From assembly GCA_002067405.1 (NCBI GenBank), contig MVRP01000096.1, positions 1 through 14,241 of the forward strand: a DNA stretch of 14,241 nucleotides. Direction: 5' to 3'. The notes beneath the pieces were generated by a model, which was not told where the DNA came from, searched no databases, and saw nothing but the letters and a program-made list of their open reading frames with translations. Origin of the DNA: Syntrophorhabdaceae bacterium PtaU1.Bin034 (GTDB lineage Bacteria; Desulfobacterota_G; Syntrophorhabdia; Syntrophorhabdales; WCHB1-27). Of the stretch, positions 7,508 to 14,241 are shown one piece after another. Within the stretch, counting starts at the first letter, position 1. Each line of letters begins with the position of its first letter. Both the position numbers and the translations under genes were made by a program.

Positions 7508-7552
7508 GTAACGGACCGGACGTAGTGTTTGCGGCCGGAGCTGTTACCTATC
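7503..7552. terminator. Convergent-gene hairpin overlapping both stop codons
   Basis: The 10-base arms GATAGGTAAC (7503-7512) and GTTACCTATC (7543-7552) are perfect reverse complements around a 30-base GC-rich loop. The left arm contains the TRAP permease stop TAG (7505-7507) and the right arm contains the rlmE stop in mirror image (7548-7550). No long T-run follows on either side, so it may act as a weak bidirectional terminator or mRNA 3'-end stabiliser. Confidence 0.55.
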
Positions 7553-8141
7553 GTTTGCCGAGGCACACAAGGTATATTTCCGAGCTCACTCCTCTTGAGG
7601 CTTGGGGCTTGAAGGTGATTACCTTTGAAAAGAAGGGTTTCAGGTCGGAAGCCATATCTTTAAAATCGGGGCTGAAAAAGAGCTTGATAAGGAAATTGCC
7701 TCCTTTCCTCAAGCCTTCTCGAACGACCCTCACGACCGCGTCGTAAAGCTCGTGTATGTTGGCATCGTCAACCTCTCTTATGCCTGACAGGTTAGGTGCG
7801 ATATCGGAAGTGACAACATCAAAAGAGGGGATGCTGAATTCGTCGAGCAGCGTTGACAGGTCTATTTCCCTGATGTCCGCTTTCTTCATTACTGCGTTTT
7901 TTGCGGCAAGCGGCGCTATCGGGAGGATATCGAGGCCGATTACCTTTCCGTGATCGCCCACCAGAACAGACTCCAGTTGAAGCCAGCTACCCGGAGCTGC
8001 GCCGAGGTCGAGTACGTTGTCGCCTTTCCTTATTACGTGAAAGCGGTTCTGGATCTCTTCGAGCTTGTAGGCGCTTCGGGCGCGATATCCTTCTTTTTTG
8101 GCCTTTTTGTAAAATGTGTCTTTGACCACATATCGGGGCAT
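7548..8141 (-). CDS. rlmE: 23S rRNA 2'-O-methyltransferase RlmE (RrmJ/FtsJ)
   Basis: The 197-residue enzyme methylates the 2'-OH of a uridine in the 23S rRNA A-loop (U2552 in E. coli) using S-adenosylmethionine, late in 50S assembly. The fold's motif I DLGAAPG is at 45-51. The K-D-K-E catalytic tetrad is complete: Lys26 (SAYKLEEI), Asp113 (SDIAPN), Lys153 (LIKLFF) and Glu188 (SSEIYL). Length matches the family. The ATG at 8141 has no good Shine-Dalgarno sequence. It lies 16 bases after the stop of the 371-residue gene, so the two are probably co-transcribed and rlmE may depend on readthrough coupling. In many bacteria rlmE is heat-inducible; here clpB lies divergently beyond the partner gene, which may be coincidence. 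Confidence 0.94.
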   Translation of the reverse strand: MPRYVVKDTFYKKAKKEGYRARSAYKLEEIQNRFHVIRKGDNVLDLGAAPGSWLQLESVLVGDHGKVIGLDILPIAPLAAKNAVMKKADIREIDLSTLLDEFSIPSFDVVTSDIAPNLSGIREVDDANIHELYDAVVRVVREGLRKGGNFLIKLFFSPDFKDMASDLKPFFSKVITFKPQASRGVSSEIYLVCLGKR

Positions 8142-8157
8142 AGGATGGTCGGAAAAG

Positions 8158-9255
8158 CTATCGCTTTGGCGAGTAAGGATCGATGATCAGGCTTGATTGC
8201 CGCTGTTCCTGCTGCAGCTGGTCTTCTTTCTTTTCGAGCTTTTCGAGCGCCTTTGCAGCAAAGTACATGAAGCCCCTTCGCATCGCTTCAGGGTCTTTCA
8301 GTCGTTCCACAAGCCCCTTGTAACTGCCGAAATCCTTAAGACAGTAAAAGAGGTAGGCGTAATCCTCAAGCATCCTCCTGAATGAGGGCATTATCGGTGC
8401 AAGCCTTTTGTTTTCAATGAGTTCTCTCACGAATGCTCCCCTCCTTTCCTGCATTACATGGGGAGGCAGCACGAGGCCCGGATTTACCGCCTGATCGAGT
8501 TCCTTTCGATCTTCTTCAATGCCCGGCCACTCGAGGGCGAAAGGTTCAAATATTTCGTCGGTGAGGATTCTGTCCATGGGCTCTGCGTCAACCGCTGCAT
8601 CCACCTCCAGGGAATAAATGTCCTGCGGCCTTCTGACATCGCCTTCTGCCTCTGACAGATAATGATTGAGGCTCCTTGCCTCTTCGGATTCTGTCCTCGA
8701 TATGCCGGAGGCTTCTTCAACGATATAACCTGCATAAGGGGCGGAAACCGGGGGCAGGACGACCGGAGGCCGGAGCCTGGACAAGTAATCGGCCAGGAGT
8801 CCTTCCAACTCCTTGCGGGGCACAGGAAAGCTCCTCAACTCCATGAGGCCGTCCGAGAAATGGATGATCGCATGGCTGAATGCGTACTGATTCTTCTTTA
8901 TTTCAAAGGCGGACACCACGACCTTCGTCTGTTCGGCGTCGTAGTTCGACATGAACGCCATAGCCTGCCGGACTGTCTCGGCCTTCCTGAGGACCGATTC
9001 GCCTTCTATTCTCGGCTCTTCCACCCGAATGCCTAATGTCTTTAGCCTGAAGAGCGCTTTCTTGATCGATTTCTGAAGCTTCTTGTCGGCTACGGAGAGG
9101 TAGAGCGCGGTGAGAAATCTGCCCGCATTCTCGCTCCTGATCCTTCCGGTTTCCTCTATCAGTCGCTCCTGATCCTCTCTCGGGAGGCTTAGAGTCTTTT
9201 CGACGGCTTCTCGCGGGTCTGCGCCGCTTCGAACGGCGTTGAGGATATCTTCCAT
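8158..9255 (-). CDS. Conserved-looking protein of unknown function upstream of rlmE
   Basis: I do not recognise this family with confidence. Started at the ATG at 9255 the product is 365 residues; an in-frame GTG at 9273 would add six. There is no signal peptide or transmembrane segment. The first 80 residues are predicted helical and rich in Leu, Lys and Glu, with an [13 protein letters not shown] stretch typical of helical-repeat (HEAT-like) N-termini. Residues near 85-170 look mixed alpha/beta ([24 protein letters not shown]). A Pro-rich segment ([16 protein letters not shown]) links to an acidic, then helical, C-terminal half ending in a Lys/Glu/Gln-rich tail. It shares a short operon with rlmE, so an RNA- or ribosome-related role is possible but only by context. 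Confidence 0.75.
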   Translation of the reverse strand: MEDILNAVRSGADPREAVEKTLSLPREDQERLIEETGRIRSENAGRFLTALYLSVADKKLQKSIKKALFRLKTLGIRVEEPRIEGESVLRKAETVRQAMAFMSNYDAEQTKVVVSAFEIKKNQYAFSHAIIHFSDGLMELRSFPVPRKELEGLLADYLSRLRPPVVLPPVSAPYAGYIVEEASGISRTESEEARSLNHYLSEAEGDVRRPQDIYSLEVDAAVDAEPMDRILTDEIFEPFALEWPGIEEDRKELDQAVNPGLVLPPHVMQERRGAFVRELIENKRLAPIMPSFRRMLEDYAYLFYCLKDFGSYKGLVERLKDPEAMRRGFMYFAAKALEKLEKKEDQLQQEQRQSSLIIDPYSPKR

Positions 9256-9263
9256 ATGCACCA

Positions 9264-9292
9264 AATATTCCACAATTGGACGCTAAAGTCAA
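9264..9292 (-). promoter_or_regulatory. Possible sigma-70 promoter of the unknown gene-rlmE unit
   Basis: On the minus strand TTGACT (9292-9287) matches the -35 consensus at 5 of 6 positions, and AATATT (9269-9264) matches the -10 at 4 of 6, with a 17-base spacer. Transcription would start at about 9257, almost on the ATG at 9255, implying a nearly leaderless message. This fits the lack of a clear ribosome binding site. Confidence 0.3.
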
Positions 9293-9367
9293 TGTCGAGG
9301 CTTCACTCGCCCGGCGCTCAGGCGCTGACGCCCGGCATTTCCCGCGAGGCCGAGGCGCGGGCTGTGC

Positions 9368-9396
9368 TTGCGAAGCTGCCGAACAAAGATTATTTT
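9368..9396 (+). promoter_or_regulatory. Possible sigma-70 promoter of clpB
   Basis: TTGCGA (9368-9373) and TATTTT (9391-9396) are separated by exactly 17 bases, each matching consensus at 4 of 6 positions. The start would be near 9403, leaving a 35-base leader before the clpB ATG. I see no CIRCE inverted repeat and no good sigma-32 element in the 182 bases upstream of clpB. Confidence 0.3.
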
Positions 9397-9437
9397 TACT
9401 GGCAGAAATTCAAAAAAAGAATAGGAAGGAGAGACCC

Positions 9438-12059
9438 ATGAGATGGGATAAATTTACTGTCAAAGCCCAGGAAGCCATATCCGAGGCCCAGAAGAAGGCC
9501 GAGCAGTCCGGGCATCAAATGATCGAGAATGAGCATTTGCTCTATGCCTTACTCAAAGAAAAGGACGGGACGGTAGAATCAATCCTCGAAAAGCTGGGAG
9601 CCAGCCCTGCTAAGGTGCTGAACGATCTTGAGGGAGAGCTTTCCAAACTTCCGAGGGTCGAGGGGGCCGGGCAGCAGGTATATATAGGACCTACGCTTAA
9701 AAGGACAATGGATATCGCGTTCACCGAAGCCGAGAGGCTCAAGGACGAGTACGTGAGCACCGAGCACCTTCTCATCGGAATGACCGAGGTGCATGAAGGC
9801 GGGGCATTCCGTCTCCTTCAGGCCGCCGGTGTCACGAAGGACCGGATCTACTCGATCATGAAAGATATAAGGGGAACCCAGAGGATAACGGATCAGAATC
9901 CGGAAGAGAAGTATCAGGCACTCCAGAGGTACTGCAGGGACTTGACGGAGGAAGCGAGAAAAGGAAAGCTGGACCCGGTCATAGGCCGGGACGACGAGAT
10001 AAGGCGGGTCATGCAGGTTCTTTCGAGGAGGACGAAGAACAACCCCGTCATCATCGGCGAGGCCGGTGTGGGGAAGACCGCCATCGTGGAGGGGCTTGCC
10101 CAGCGCATAGTGAGTGGCGATGTACCGGAAACGTTGAAAGATAAGAAGGTGCTTTCCCTTGATCTTGGCGCCCTCCTCGCAGGAGCAAAGTACAGGGGCG
10201 AATTCGAGGACAGGCTGAAAGCGGTCCTGAAAGAGATTGACGAGGCGGCAGGCACGATAATCCTCTTTATCGACGAACTCCATACCATAGTGGGCGCAGG
10301 GGCCGCCGAAGGAGCCGTGGATGCATCGAACATGCTTAAGCCTAAACTGGCAAGAGGAGAGCTCCGGGCCATCGGTGCGACCACTCTGGATGAATACAGG
10401 AAATACATCGAGAAGGACGCGGCCTTGGAGCGTCGTTTCCAGCCTGTAATGGTCGGGGAGCCGAGCGTCGAGGAGACTATCGCAATACTGCGCGGGCTGA
10501 AGGAAAGATATGAGCTCCATCACGGGGTCAAGATCAAGGATTCGGCCCTTATCGCCGCCGCAACCCTCTCTCATCGCTATATCACCGACAGGTTTCTTCC
10601 TGATAAGGCGATAGACCTTATTGATGAGGCGGCATCGAAACTCCGCATCGAGATCGACAGCGTTCCAGCCGAAATAGATGAAATACAACGGAAACTCATA
10701 CAGATTCAGATCGAGATAGAGGCCCTCAAAAAAGAGAGGGACCAAGCGGCAAAAGAGAGACGAAAGAAGCTGGAAAAAGAGGCTGAGGACCTGAAGAAAG
10801 AGGTGGAGGAAAGAAAAGCGCACTGGGAAAGGGAACGGGAGCTTATTACCGGTATCAGAGAGATAAAGGAGAAGATAGACAAGTCACGGACAGAGGCGGA
10901 CGAGGCAGAGAGAAGAGGGGAATTTGGGAAGGTTGCTGAAATCCGCTACGGCCGGATCGTCAATCTCGAAAAGGAGCTGAGCGAGAAGGATAAGGAACTC
11001 GCAAAGCTTCAGACAGAAAAGAAGATGCTCAAGGAGGAGGTGGACGAAGAGGACATTGCCGAAGTCGTTTCCAAGTGGACGGGCATTCCCGTATCAAGGA
11101 TGCTTGAAGGTGAGCGGGAGAAAATGATCCATATGGAGGACCGTCTGCATCAACGTGTGGTCGATCAGGAAGAGGCTATCAGGGCGGTAGCAAACACGAT
11201 CAGACGGGCGAGGGCAGGGCTGCAGGATCCGAACAGGCCGCTCGGGTCATTCCTCTTCATGGGACCGACAGGAGTTGGAAAGACCGAGCTGGCAAAAGCC
11301 CTGGCAGAGTTCCTGTTTGACGACGATCAGGCGATTGTCAGGATCGACATGAGCGAATTCCAGGAGAGGCACACCGTGTCAAGGCTTATCGGCGCTCCTC
11401 CCGGATACGTCGGCTATGAGGAGGGGGGCCATTTGACAGAGGCCGTTCGCCGGAGGCCCTACTCGATCGTCCTTCTTGACGAGGTCGAAAAGGCGCACCA
11501 GGACGTCTTCAATGTCCTCCTGCAGGTCCTTGATGACGGTCGACTTACCGATGGGCAGGGCAGGACGGTTGACTTCAAGAACACGGTCATTATCATGACG
11601 TCGAATATCGGCAGCCAGTGGATAACCGATGTGGCTGCGGGCGACTACGACACCATGCGGGACAGGGTGATGGAGGCGGTGAGGGCGCACTTTAAGCCCG
11701 AGTTCATCAACAGGGTGGATGAGATGATCATCTTTAAGGCGCTCACGAGGGAAGACCTGAAGAGGATCGTCGATCTGCAGCTCGCCTACCTCACAAAAAG
11801 AACGCGGGAGCAGGGCATTGAACTGGAATTTACGGACAAGCTCAAGGAAGCTTTTGCCAGGGAAGGCTATGATCCGGTCTACGGGGCCAGGCCGTTGAAG
11901 AGAATCATTCAGAGAAAGGTTCAGGATGAGCTTGCCATGTATATCCTCAAGGGTGAAGTCCACGAAGGCGATGTGGTGACGGTCGACGTGAACGAACTGG
12001 GCAATGCGGAGTTTCACAGGAAGGGAGAAAAGAAACGGGCTGCCGCGGCAGCATCGTAA
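9438..12059 (+). CDS. clpB: ATP-dependent chaperone ClpB (Hsp100 disaggregase)
   Basis: The 873-residue cytoplasmic AAA+ hexamer works with DnaK to pull proteins out of aggregates after stress. The order is canonical. An N-terminal Clp repeat domain (1-145) comes first. AAA-1 has Walker A GEAGVGKT (207-214), pore Tyr252 in KYRGEFE and Walker B ILFIDE (275-280). The M-domain coiled coil spans about 405-535, rich in Lys/Glu with no prolines in its core. AAA-2 has Walker A GPTGVGKT (609-616), pore loop GYVGY (656-660) and Walker B VLLDE (678-682), followed by the small C-terminal domain. The M-domain distinguishes ClpB from ClpA/ClpC. The tail ends in an Ala-rich stretch. ATG 9438 is chosen because [13 protein letters not shown] is the family N-terminus and AAGGAG lies six bases upstream (9426-9431); the 54 further in-frame codons upstream have no family resemblance. 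Confidence 0.98.
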   Translation: MRWDKFTVKAQEAISEAQKKAEQSGHQMIENEHLLYALLKEKDGTVESILEKLGASPAKVLNDLEGELSKLPRVEGAGQQVYIGPTLKRTMDIAFTEAERLKDEYVSTEHLLIGMTEVHEGGAFRLLQAAGVTKDRIYSIMKDIRGTQRITDQNPEEKYQALQRYCRDLTEEARKGKLDPVIGRDDEIRRVMQVLSRRTKNNPVIIGEAGVGKTAIVEGLAQRIVSGDVPETLKDKKVLSLDLGALLAGAKYRGEFEDRLKAVLKEIDEAAGTIILFIDELHTIVGAGAAEGAVDASNMLKPKLARGELRAIGATTLDEYRKYIEKDAALERRFQPVMVGEPSVEETIAILRGLKERYELHHGVKIKDSALIAAATLSHRYITDRFLPDKAIDLIDEAASKLRIEIDSVPAEIDEIQRKLIQIQIEIEALKKERDQAAKERRKKLEKEAEDLKKEVEERKAHWERERELITGIREIKEKIDKSRTEADEAERRGEFGKVAEIRYGRIVNLEKELSEKDKELAKLQTEKKMLKEEVDEEDIAEVVSKWTGIPVSRMLEGEREKMIHMEDRLHQRVVDQEEAIRAVANTIRRARAGLQDPNRPLGSFLFMGPTGVGKTELAKALAEFLFDDDQAIVRIDMSEFQERHTVSRLIGAPPGYVGYEEGGHLTEAVRRRPYSIVLLDEVEKAHQDVFNVLLQVLDDGRLTDGQGRTVDFKNTVIIMTSNIGSQWITDVAAGDYDTMRDRVMEAVRAHFKPEFINRVDEMIIFKALTREDLKRIVDLQLAYLTKRTREQGIELEFTDKLKEAFAREGYDPVYGARPLKRIIQRKVQDELAMYILKGEVHEGDVVTVDVNELGNAEFHRKGEKKRAAAAAS

Positions 12060-12073
12060 GAAAAATTGAATAA

Positions 12074-12137
12074 GGCGGCGAGTTTGTCATGCTGGCTGGT
12101 CATGCCGGTCTTGACAAAACGCCGCCTTTCCTGCTTT
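12074..12137 (+). terminator. Intrinsic terminator after clpB
   Basis: A long stem pairs GGCGGCG (12074-12080) and TTTGTCA (12083-12089) with TGACAAA (12112-12118) and CGCCGCC (12120-12126), with a small internal bulge at the junction. It is followed by TTTCCTGCTTT. It begins 15 bases after the clpB stop and separates clpB from the tRNA gene. Confidence 0.82.
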
Positions 12138-12159
12138 AATATCACTCTTGCCACATAGT

Positions 12160-12234
12160 AGGCGCGTAGCTCAACGGGAGAGCGCTACCTTGACGCGGTA
12201 GAGGTCAGGGGTTCAACACCCCTCGCGCCTACCA
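12160..12234 (+). tRNA. tRNA-Val (anticodon GAC), CCA encoded
   Basis: The 75-base cloverleaf is complete. The acceptor AGGCGCG (12160-12166) pairs with CGCGCCT (12224-12230). The D-arm is GCTC/GAGC, with GG in the loop. The anticodon arm is CTACC-TTGACGC-GGTAG, with anticodon GAC reading the Val codon GUC. The variable loop has 5 bases, and the T-arm is AGGGG-TTCAACA-CCCCT. Discriminator A is followed by genomic CCA (12232-12234). The gene sits 28 bases from the 3' end of a recombinase gene, so its 3' half is the likely integration target. Confidence 0.95.
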
Positions 12235-12262
12235 TTAATTTCAATAAGTTACGATCCCGCAT
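12200..12262. other. Probable attachment-site region at the tRNA 3' end (island boundary)
   Basis: Tyrosine recombinases next to a tRNA commonly integrate into its 3' half, leaving a duplicated tRNA end at the far side of the island. Here the recombinase stop lies 28 bases beyond the tRNA CCA. The boundary is inferred from this layout alone: I could not find a second copy of the tRNA 3' end elsewhere in the window, so the core sequence is undefined and the other end should lie to the right of 14241. Confidence 0.5.
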
Positions 12263-13597
12263 CTAATTGGTCCCTTCTGAATTGTACAGTTTTTGTTTAA
12301 TAGGCGCCTGATTTAAGGCTGAATCCAGGACATCCATAGCCCTGGCTTTGTGAGATGAAGCAAGGTGGGCATAGCGGAGGGTCATTTTGATATCACGGTG
12401 GCCCAGCAATTCTTTTACCGTGGTAAGGTCCACACCGGCCATTACGAGCTGGGAAGCAAACGTGTGGCGGAGATCGTGAAAATGAAAATCCGTGAGTCCG
12501 GCCTTCTTGCACGCTGCAGTAAATGAATGCTTGATATCGCCGGGTAAATCGCCTCCTTTGGCACTGCTGAAAACCGGTCCGCCGTCAATTCTCCGCGGTA
12601 ATCCCTGAAGCACAACCCGGAGTGTCGCGTTAATCGGTATCTCTCGCCTGTTTCCATTCTTGGTTTTATCGAGCAGAATCAGGCCATTTCTTAAGTCGAT
12701 GTTCGCCCATTTAAGCCCCAGTATCTCACTTTTCCGCATACCCGTATGAAGGGCCGTGGTAACGACTGGTTTCAAATGGGCATAATGGGTGCTCTTCCTG
12801 GTAAGTTCGTCGCAAGTATCGAGAAGTTTTTGACATTCCTCCGGCAACAAGTACCGTAGCCTTTTATTCTCTCTGAGATTCTTTACTTTCCGAATCTTCT
12901 TGAGCACGTCAGACTCTACCAGCTCCCATTCGACCGCTTTTGAAAACATGCTTTTCAGGACATTCATATTTTTATTGACGTAGCTATTCTGGTGCCCTGC
13001 AGTTAAGAGGTCAGTTTGTAGCTGTTCAGCAAGCGCCGTGTTGAACCGCCTGAGCGGAAGAATGCCAAAGCGGTTCTTGAAGGCTCCAATAATGTAACCC
13101 TTTACCTTCGCTGATGCCTGTCGGCCTGTCATCCATTTGGTATATTGGTCTGCAAGGTCTTTGAAGCTGAAATTGCCTATCCTCTTGACTTCCGGCTGTT
13201 TGCCTTCCTGAATTGGTGCTTTCCTTTTGATGAGTAAATCCTCTGCTGCTTTGAATGATGAGGACTTCGACGACTCGAAGACCATGCGTCCATCAAGGCC
13301 CGCATAGCGGATCCAATACGTACGGGCCCGCAAATAAATGCCTTTTGCCTGTCGTGGAACATCCTTCTCTTTTTTCGACGTAGGCCATTCTCCTTTCTCC
13401 TTTTTGTTTTCTTTTTCCGTCAGGTCCTTCTCTACATAATCCAGTAACAGTTTGAGTGTCTTGCTTGGTCTTCTCGCCTCCTTTTCAAGAAAGTAGATGT
13501 AATTTTTGGACACCCCCAAAAGCTCACCAAGCTTTGCCTTGGATAGCTTATAGGCTAATCGCAGCTCTCTTATTTCTTGCGGTGTCCAGTCCTTCAT
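12263..13597 (-). CDS. Tyrosine recombinase/integrase with N-terminal XRE-like HTH
   Basis: The 444-residue protein should catalyse integration and excision of the island at the neighbouring tRNA-Val. The C-terminal catalytic domain (about 247-425) has the complete active site: Arg288 (HTGMRKSE), Lys313 (KTKNGNRRE), His374 and Arg377 (HDLRHTF), His400 (LLGHRD) and nucleophile Tyr409 (RYAHL). Before it are a core-binding domain (about 143-235) and an arm-type DNA-binding segment (about 85-130). The unusual part is residues 5-56, which read as a Cro/CI (XRE)-type helix-turn-helix (ELRLAYKLSKAKLGELLGVS, then KNYIYFLEKEARRPS). A Lys/Glu-rich linker (57-80) joins it to the integrase. This makes it about 70-80 residues longer than a usual island integrase. 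A palindrome lies just upstream of its start. A weak ribosome binding site (AAGGTAG) precedes the ATG. Confidence 0.95.
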   Translation of the reverse strand: MKDWTPQEIRELRLAYKLSKAKLGELLGVSKNYIYFLEKEARRPSKTLKLLLDYVEKDLTEKENKKEKGEWPTSKKEKDVPRQAKGIYLRARTYWIRYAGLDGRMVFESSKSSSFKAAEDLLIKRKAPIQEGKQPEVKRIGNFSFKDLADQYTKWMTGRQASAKVKGYIIGAFKNRFGILPLRRFNTALAEQLQTDLLTAGHQNSYVNKNMNVLKSMFSKAVEWELVESDVLKKIRKVKNLRENKRLRYLLPEECQKLLDTCDELTRKSTHYAHLKPVVTTALHTGMRKSEILGLKWANIDLRNGLILLDKTKNGNRREIPINATLRVVLQGLPRRIDGGPVFSSAKGGDLPGDIKHSFTAACKKAGLTDFHFHDLRHTFASQLVMAGVDLTTVKELLGHRDIKMTLRYAHLASSHKARAMDVLDSALNQAPIKQKLYNSEGTN

Positions 13598-13616
13598 CTC
13601 TACCTTCTATAAGAAA

Positions 13617-13629
13617 CTAACTGAGTTAG
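13617..13629. promoter_or_regulatory. Palindromic operator candidate upstream of the recombinase
   Basis: CTAACT-G-AGTTAG is a perfect 6+1+6 palindrome, 20 bases upstream of the recombinase ATG (13597). On the minus strand it lies between a -35-like TTTACA and a -10-like TATAGA, about 20 bases apart. Binding here would block the promoter. The recombinase's own N-terminal HTH is an obvious candidate ligand, which would make the gene self-repressing. Confidence 0.4.
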
Positions 13630-13734
13630 CTTGTAAAGCAAAATATTAAGTAGACAAGTTGCTAGACGGCAATCAGAAAGTTGAGCATTTATGCGGTGTT
13701 CCAAGGTCGTCTTCACCCTTATACGGTAGGGGTC

Positions 13735-14074
13735 TTATTTCTTGACTGCCCTAAGAGTAGCCTTCGATGGTGGAAGCGCTGGCGATGCATGGCTGTCAAG
13801 CCATCGGTTCAATTTCTCGTTTCCGGAACATAAGAGTCCCGCCGACCTTGACGTGAGGTATTTCATTGAATCGGGTTCGTTCATAAACCCACTTTCTGCT
13901 GACTCTGAGATATTGACAGAGCCGCGCGATGTCGAAAATTGATTCCTCCTGTGTCTTGCTCTTCTCAATGAGAAACGGCTTCAAGGCCTCGATCACCTTA
14001 TCTGCTATAGTCTGAGTGTCTCGGGGTTCAAGCTCCATTTTCATGCTGGTTCCATTGCTCCTTTCGACTGGCAT
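13735..14074 (-). pseudogene. Excisionase-like HTH protein, frameshifted near its C-terminus
   Basis: Starting at ATG 14074 the frame encodes 92 residues. A hydrophilic N-terminus is followed by a helix-turn-helix of the excisionase/MerR-like HTH_17 type: DIARLCQYLRVSRKWVYERT, then NEIPHVKVGGTLMFRKREI, which is the recognition helix and wing. The family normally continues with a helix of the form (D/N)RWL. Here the frame instead ends EPMA-stop at 13796, while the +1 frame reads NRWLDSHASP and runs to a stop at 13735. Skipping one base near 13810 gives an intact protein of about 112 residues. The start is uncertain (ATG 14044 is an alternative; no strong ribosome binding site fits either). It lies upstream of and co-directional with the recombinase, as expected for the directionality factor of the island. 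It is either recently broken, mis-sequenced, or expressed by frameshifting. Confidence 0.72.
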
Positions 14075-14116
14075 TCCTGGAACCCATTCCTCCTTTTCCT
14101 CCGTTCTTTTTGCGGC

Positions 14117-14188
14117 TTACGCTCTATAAATCCTCCGGTGTCTGGACGTGTATCTATCCTTGCCGCCAGCATCGATATCGAAAAGCAT
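14117..14188 (-). CDS. Tiny possible leader ORF (23 aa) in the island
   Basis: A 23-codon frame starts at ATG 14188, nine bases after AGGAG, and ends in TAA at 14119-14117. The product is basic at its C-terminus (RHRRIYRA) and unrecognised. It is in the same frame as the excisionase-like gene, with no further stop between the TAA and that gene's ATG. It could be a leader peptide, the eroded N-terminus of that gene, or chance. Confidence 0.22.
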   Translation of the reverse strand: MLFDIDAGGKDRYTSRHRRIYRA

Positions 14189-14200
14189 GTGTCTCGTCTC

Positions 14201-14241
14201 CTATTTGAGATACTTCTTGTCGGCAAGGCCCTTCAAATCCT
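14201..14241 (-). CDS. Possible C-terminal end of a gene running off the right edge
   Basis: From the window edge a minus-strand frame reads DLKGLADKKYLK and stops with TAG at 14203-14201. A ribosome binding site and the start of the tiny ORF follow directly, the usual spacing of phage- or island-type operons. Twelve residues are too few to identify a family. Confidence 0.3.
   Translation of the reverse strand, partial: DLKGLADKKYLK

Noticed and set aside
9276..9437. In-frame N-terminal extension of ClpB by 54 codons
   Set aside because: It has no resemblance to ClpB N-termini, while ATG 9438 has a good ribosome binding site and the canonical first residues.
9276..9437. CIRCE or sigma-32 heat-shock element for clpB
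   Set aside because: No TTAGCACTC-type inverted repeat and no convincing sigma-32 -35/-10 pair are present.
9256..9441. A 61-codon plus-strand ORF ending over the clpB start
   Set aside because: Its ATG directly abuts the divergent gene's start with no ribosome binding site, and the product is unrecognised and compositionally odd. The overlap with the clpB ATG looks accidental.
13690..13734. Terminator after the excisionase-like gene (ACCC...GGGT pairing)
   Set aside because: The stem is only four to five pairs with a bulge and no T-run follows on the minus strand.
1..14241. CRISPR array, insertion sequence or rRNA
   Set aside because: No regularly spaced repeats, transposase motifs or rRNA-like sequence were seen on either strand.

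Overview
The window looks like a bacterial chromosome of moderate-to-high GC, most like an anaerobic deltaproteobacterium (Desulfobacterota; a Syntrophorhabdus-type syntroph would fit). This rests on family content, namely a TAXI-type TRAP transporter with a DUF1850 partner, a fatty/aromatic acyl-CoA ligase and a YgeY-like M20 hydrolase, plus tRNA and codon style. No phylogenetic marker was tested, so it is an inference.

Left part (1-4085). An AMP-forming acyl-CoA ligase (223-1836) ends at a strong intrinsic terminator. Next is a small unusual gene (2084-2464) whose 126-residue product carries four copies of an LSQADLDAL-type motif. That motif matches the CheY-binding peptide at the N-terminus of FliM, and the last copy also resembles the C-terminal CheY-binding tail of CheZ. 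A candidate sigma-28-like promoter lies upstream. Convergent to it is an M20 metallohydrolase broken by one frameshift (2470-3694, minus). A mostly empty 391-base stretch follows, holding one doubtful 64-codon minus-strand frame and two hairpins.

Middle part (4086-9255). A three-gene operon encodes a TRAP uptake system: a TAXI periplasmic binding protein, a secreted DUF1850 protein and a fused 4TM/12TM permease. Together they should bind an organic acid in the periplasm and import it by ion symport. The operon meets the convergent rlmE gene at a hairpin that overlaps both stop codons. rlmE (23S rRNA 2'-O-methyltransferase) follows a 371-residue protein of unknown function in a two-gene minus-strand unit.

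Right part (9438-14241). Full-length clpB (873 aa disaggregase) ends at a long terminator, followed by tRNA-Val(GAC) with encoded CCA. The end of a mobile island begins 28 bases past the tRNA: a tyrosine recombinase with an extra N-terminal XRE-like helix-turn-helix, its probable operator/promoter, an excisionase-like HTH gene broken by a frameshift, and small or partial frames running off the right edge. The island presumably continues beyond the window; no second attachment-site copy is visible.

The most interesting items are the four-motif FliM/CheZ-like protein and the HTH-recombinase fusion with a palindrome inside its own promoter region. Two genes carry apparent single-base frameshifts, which could be real decay or assembly errors.
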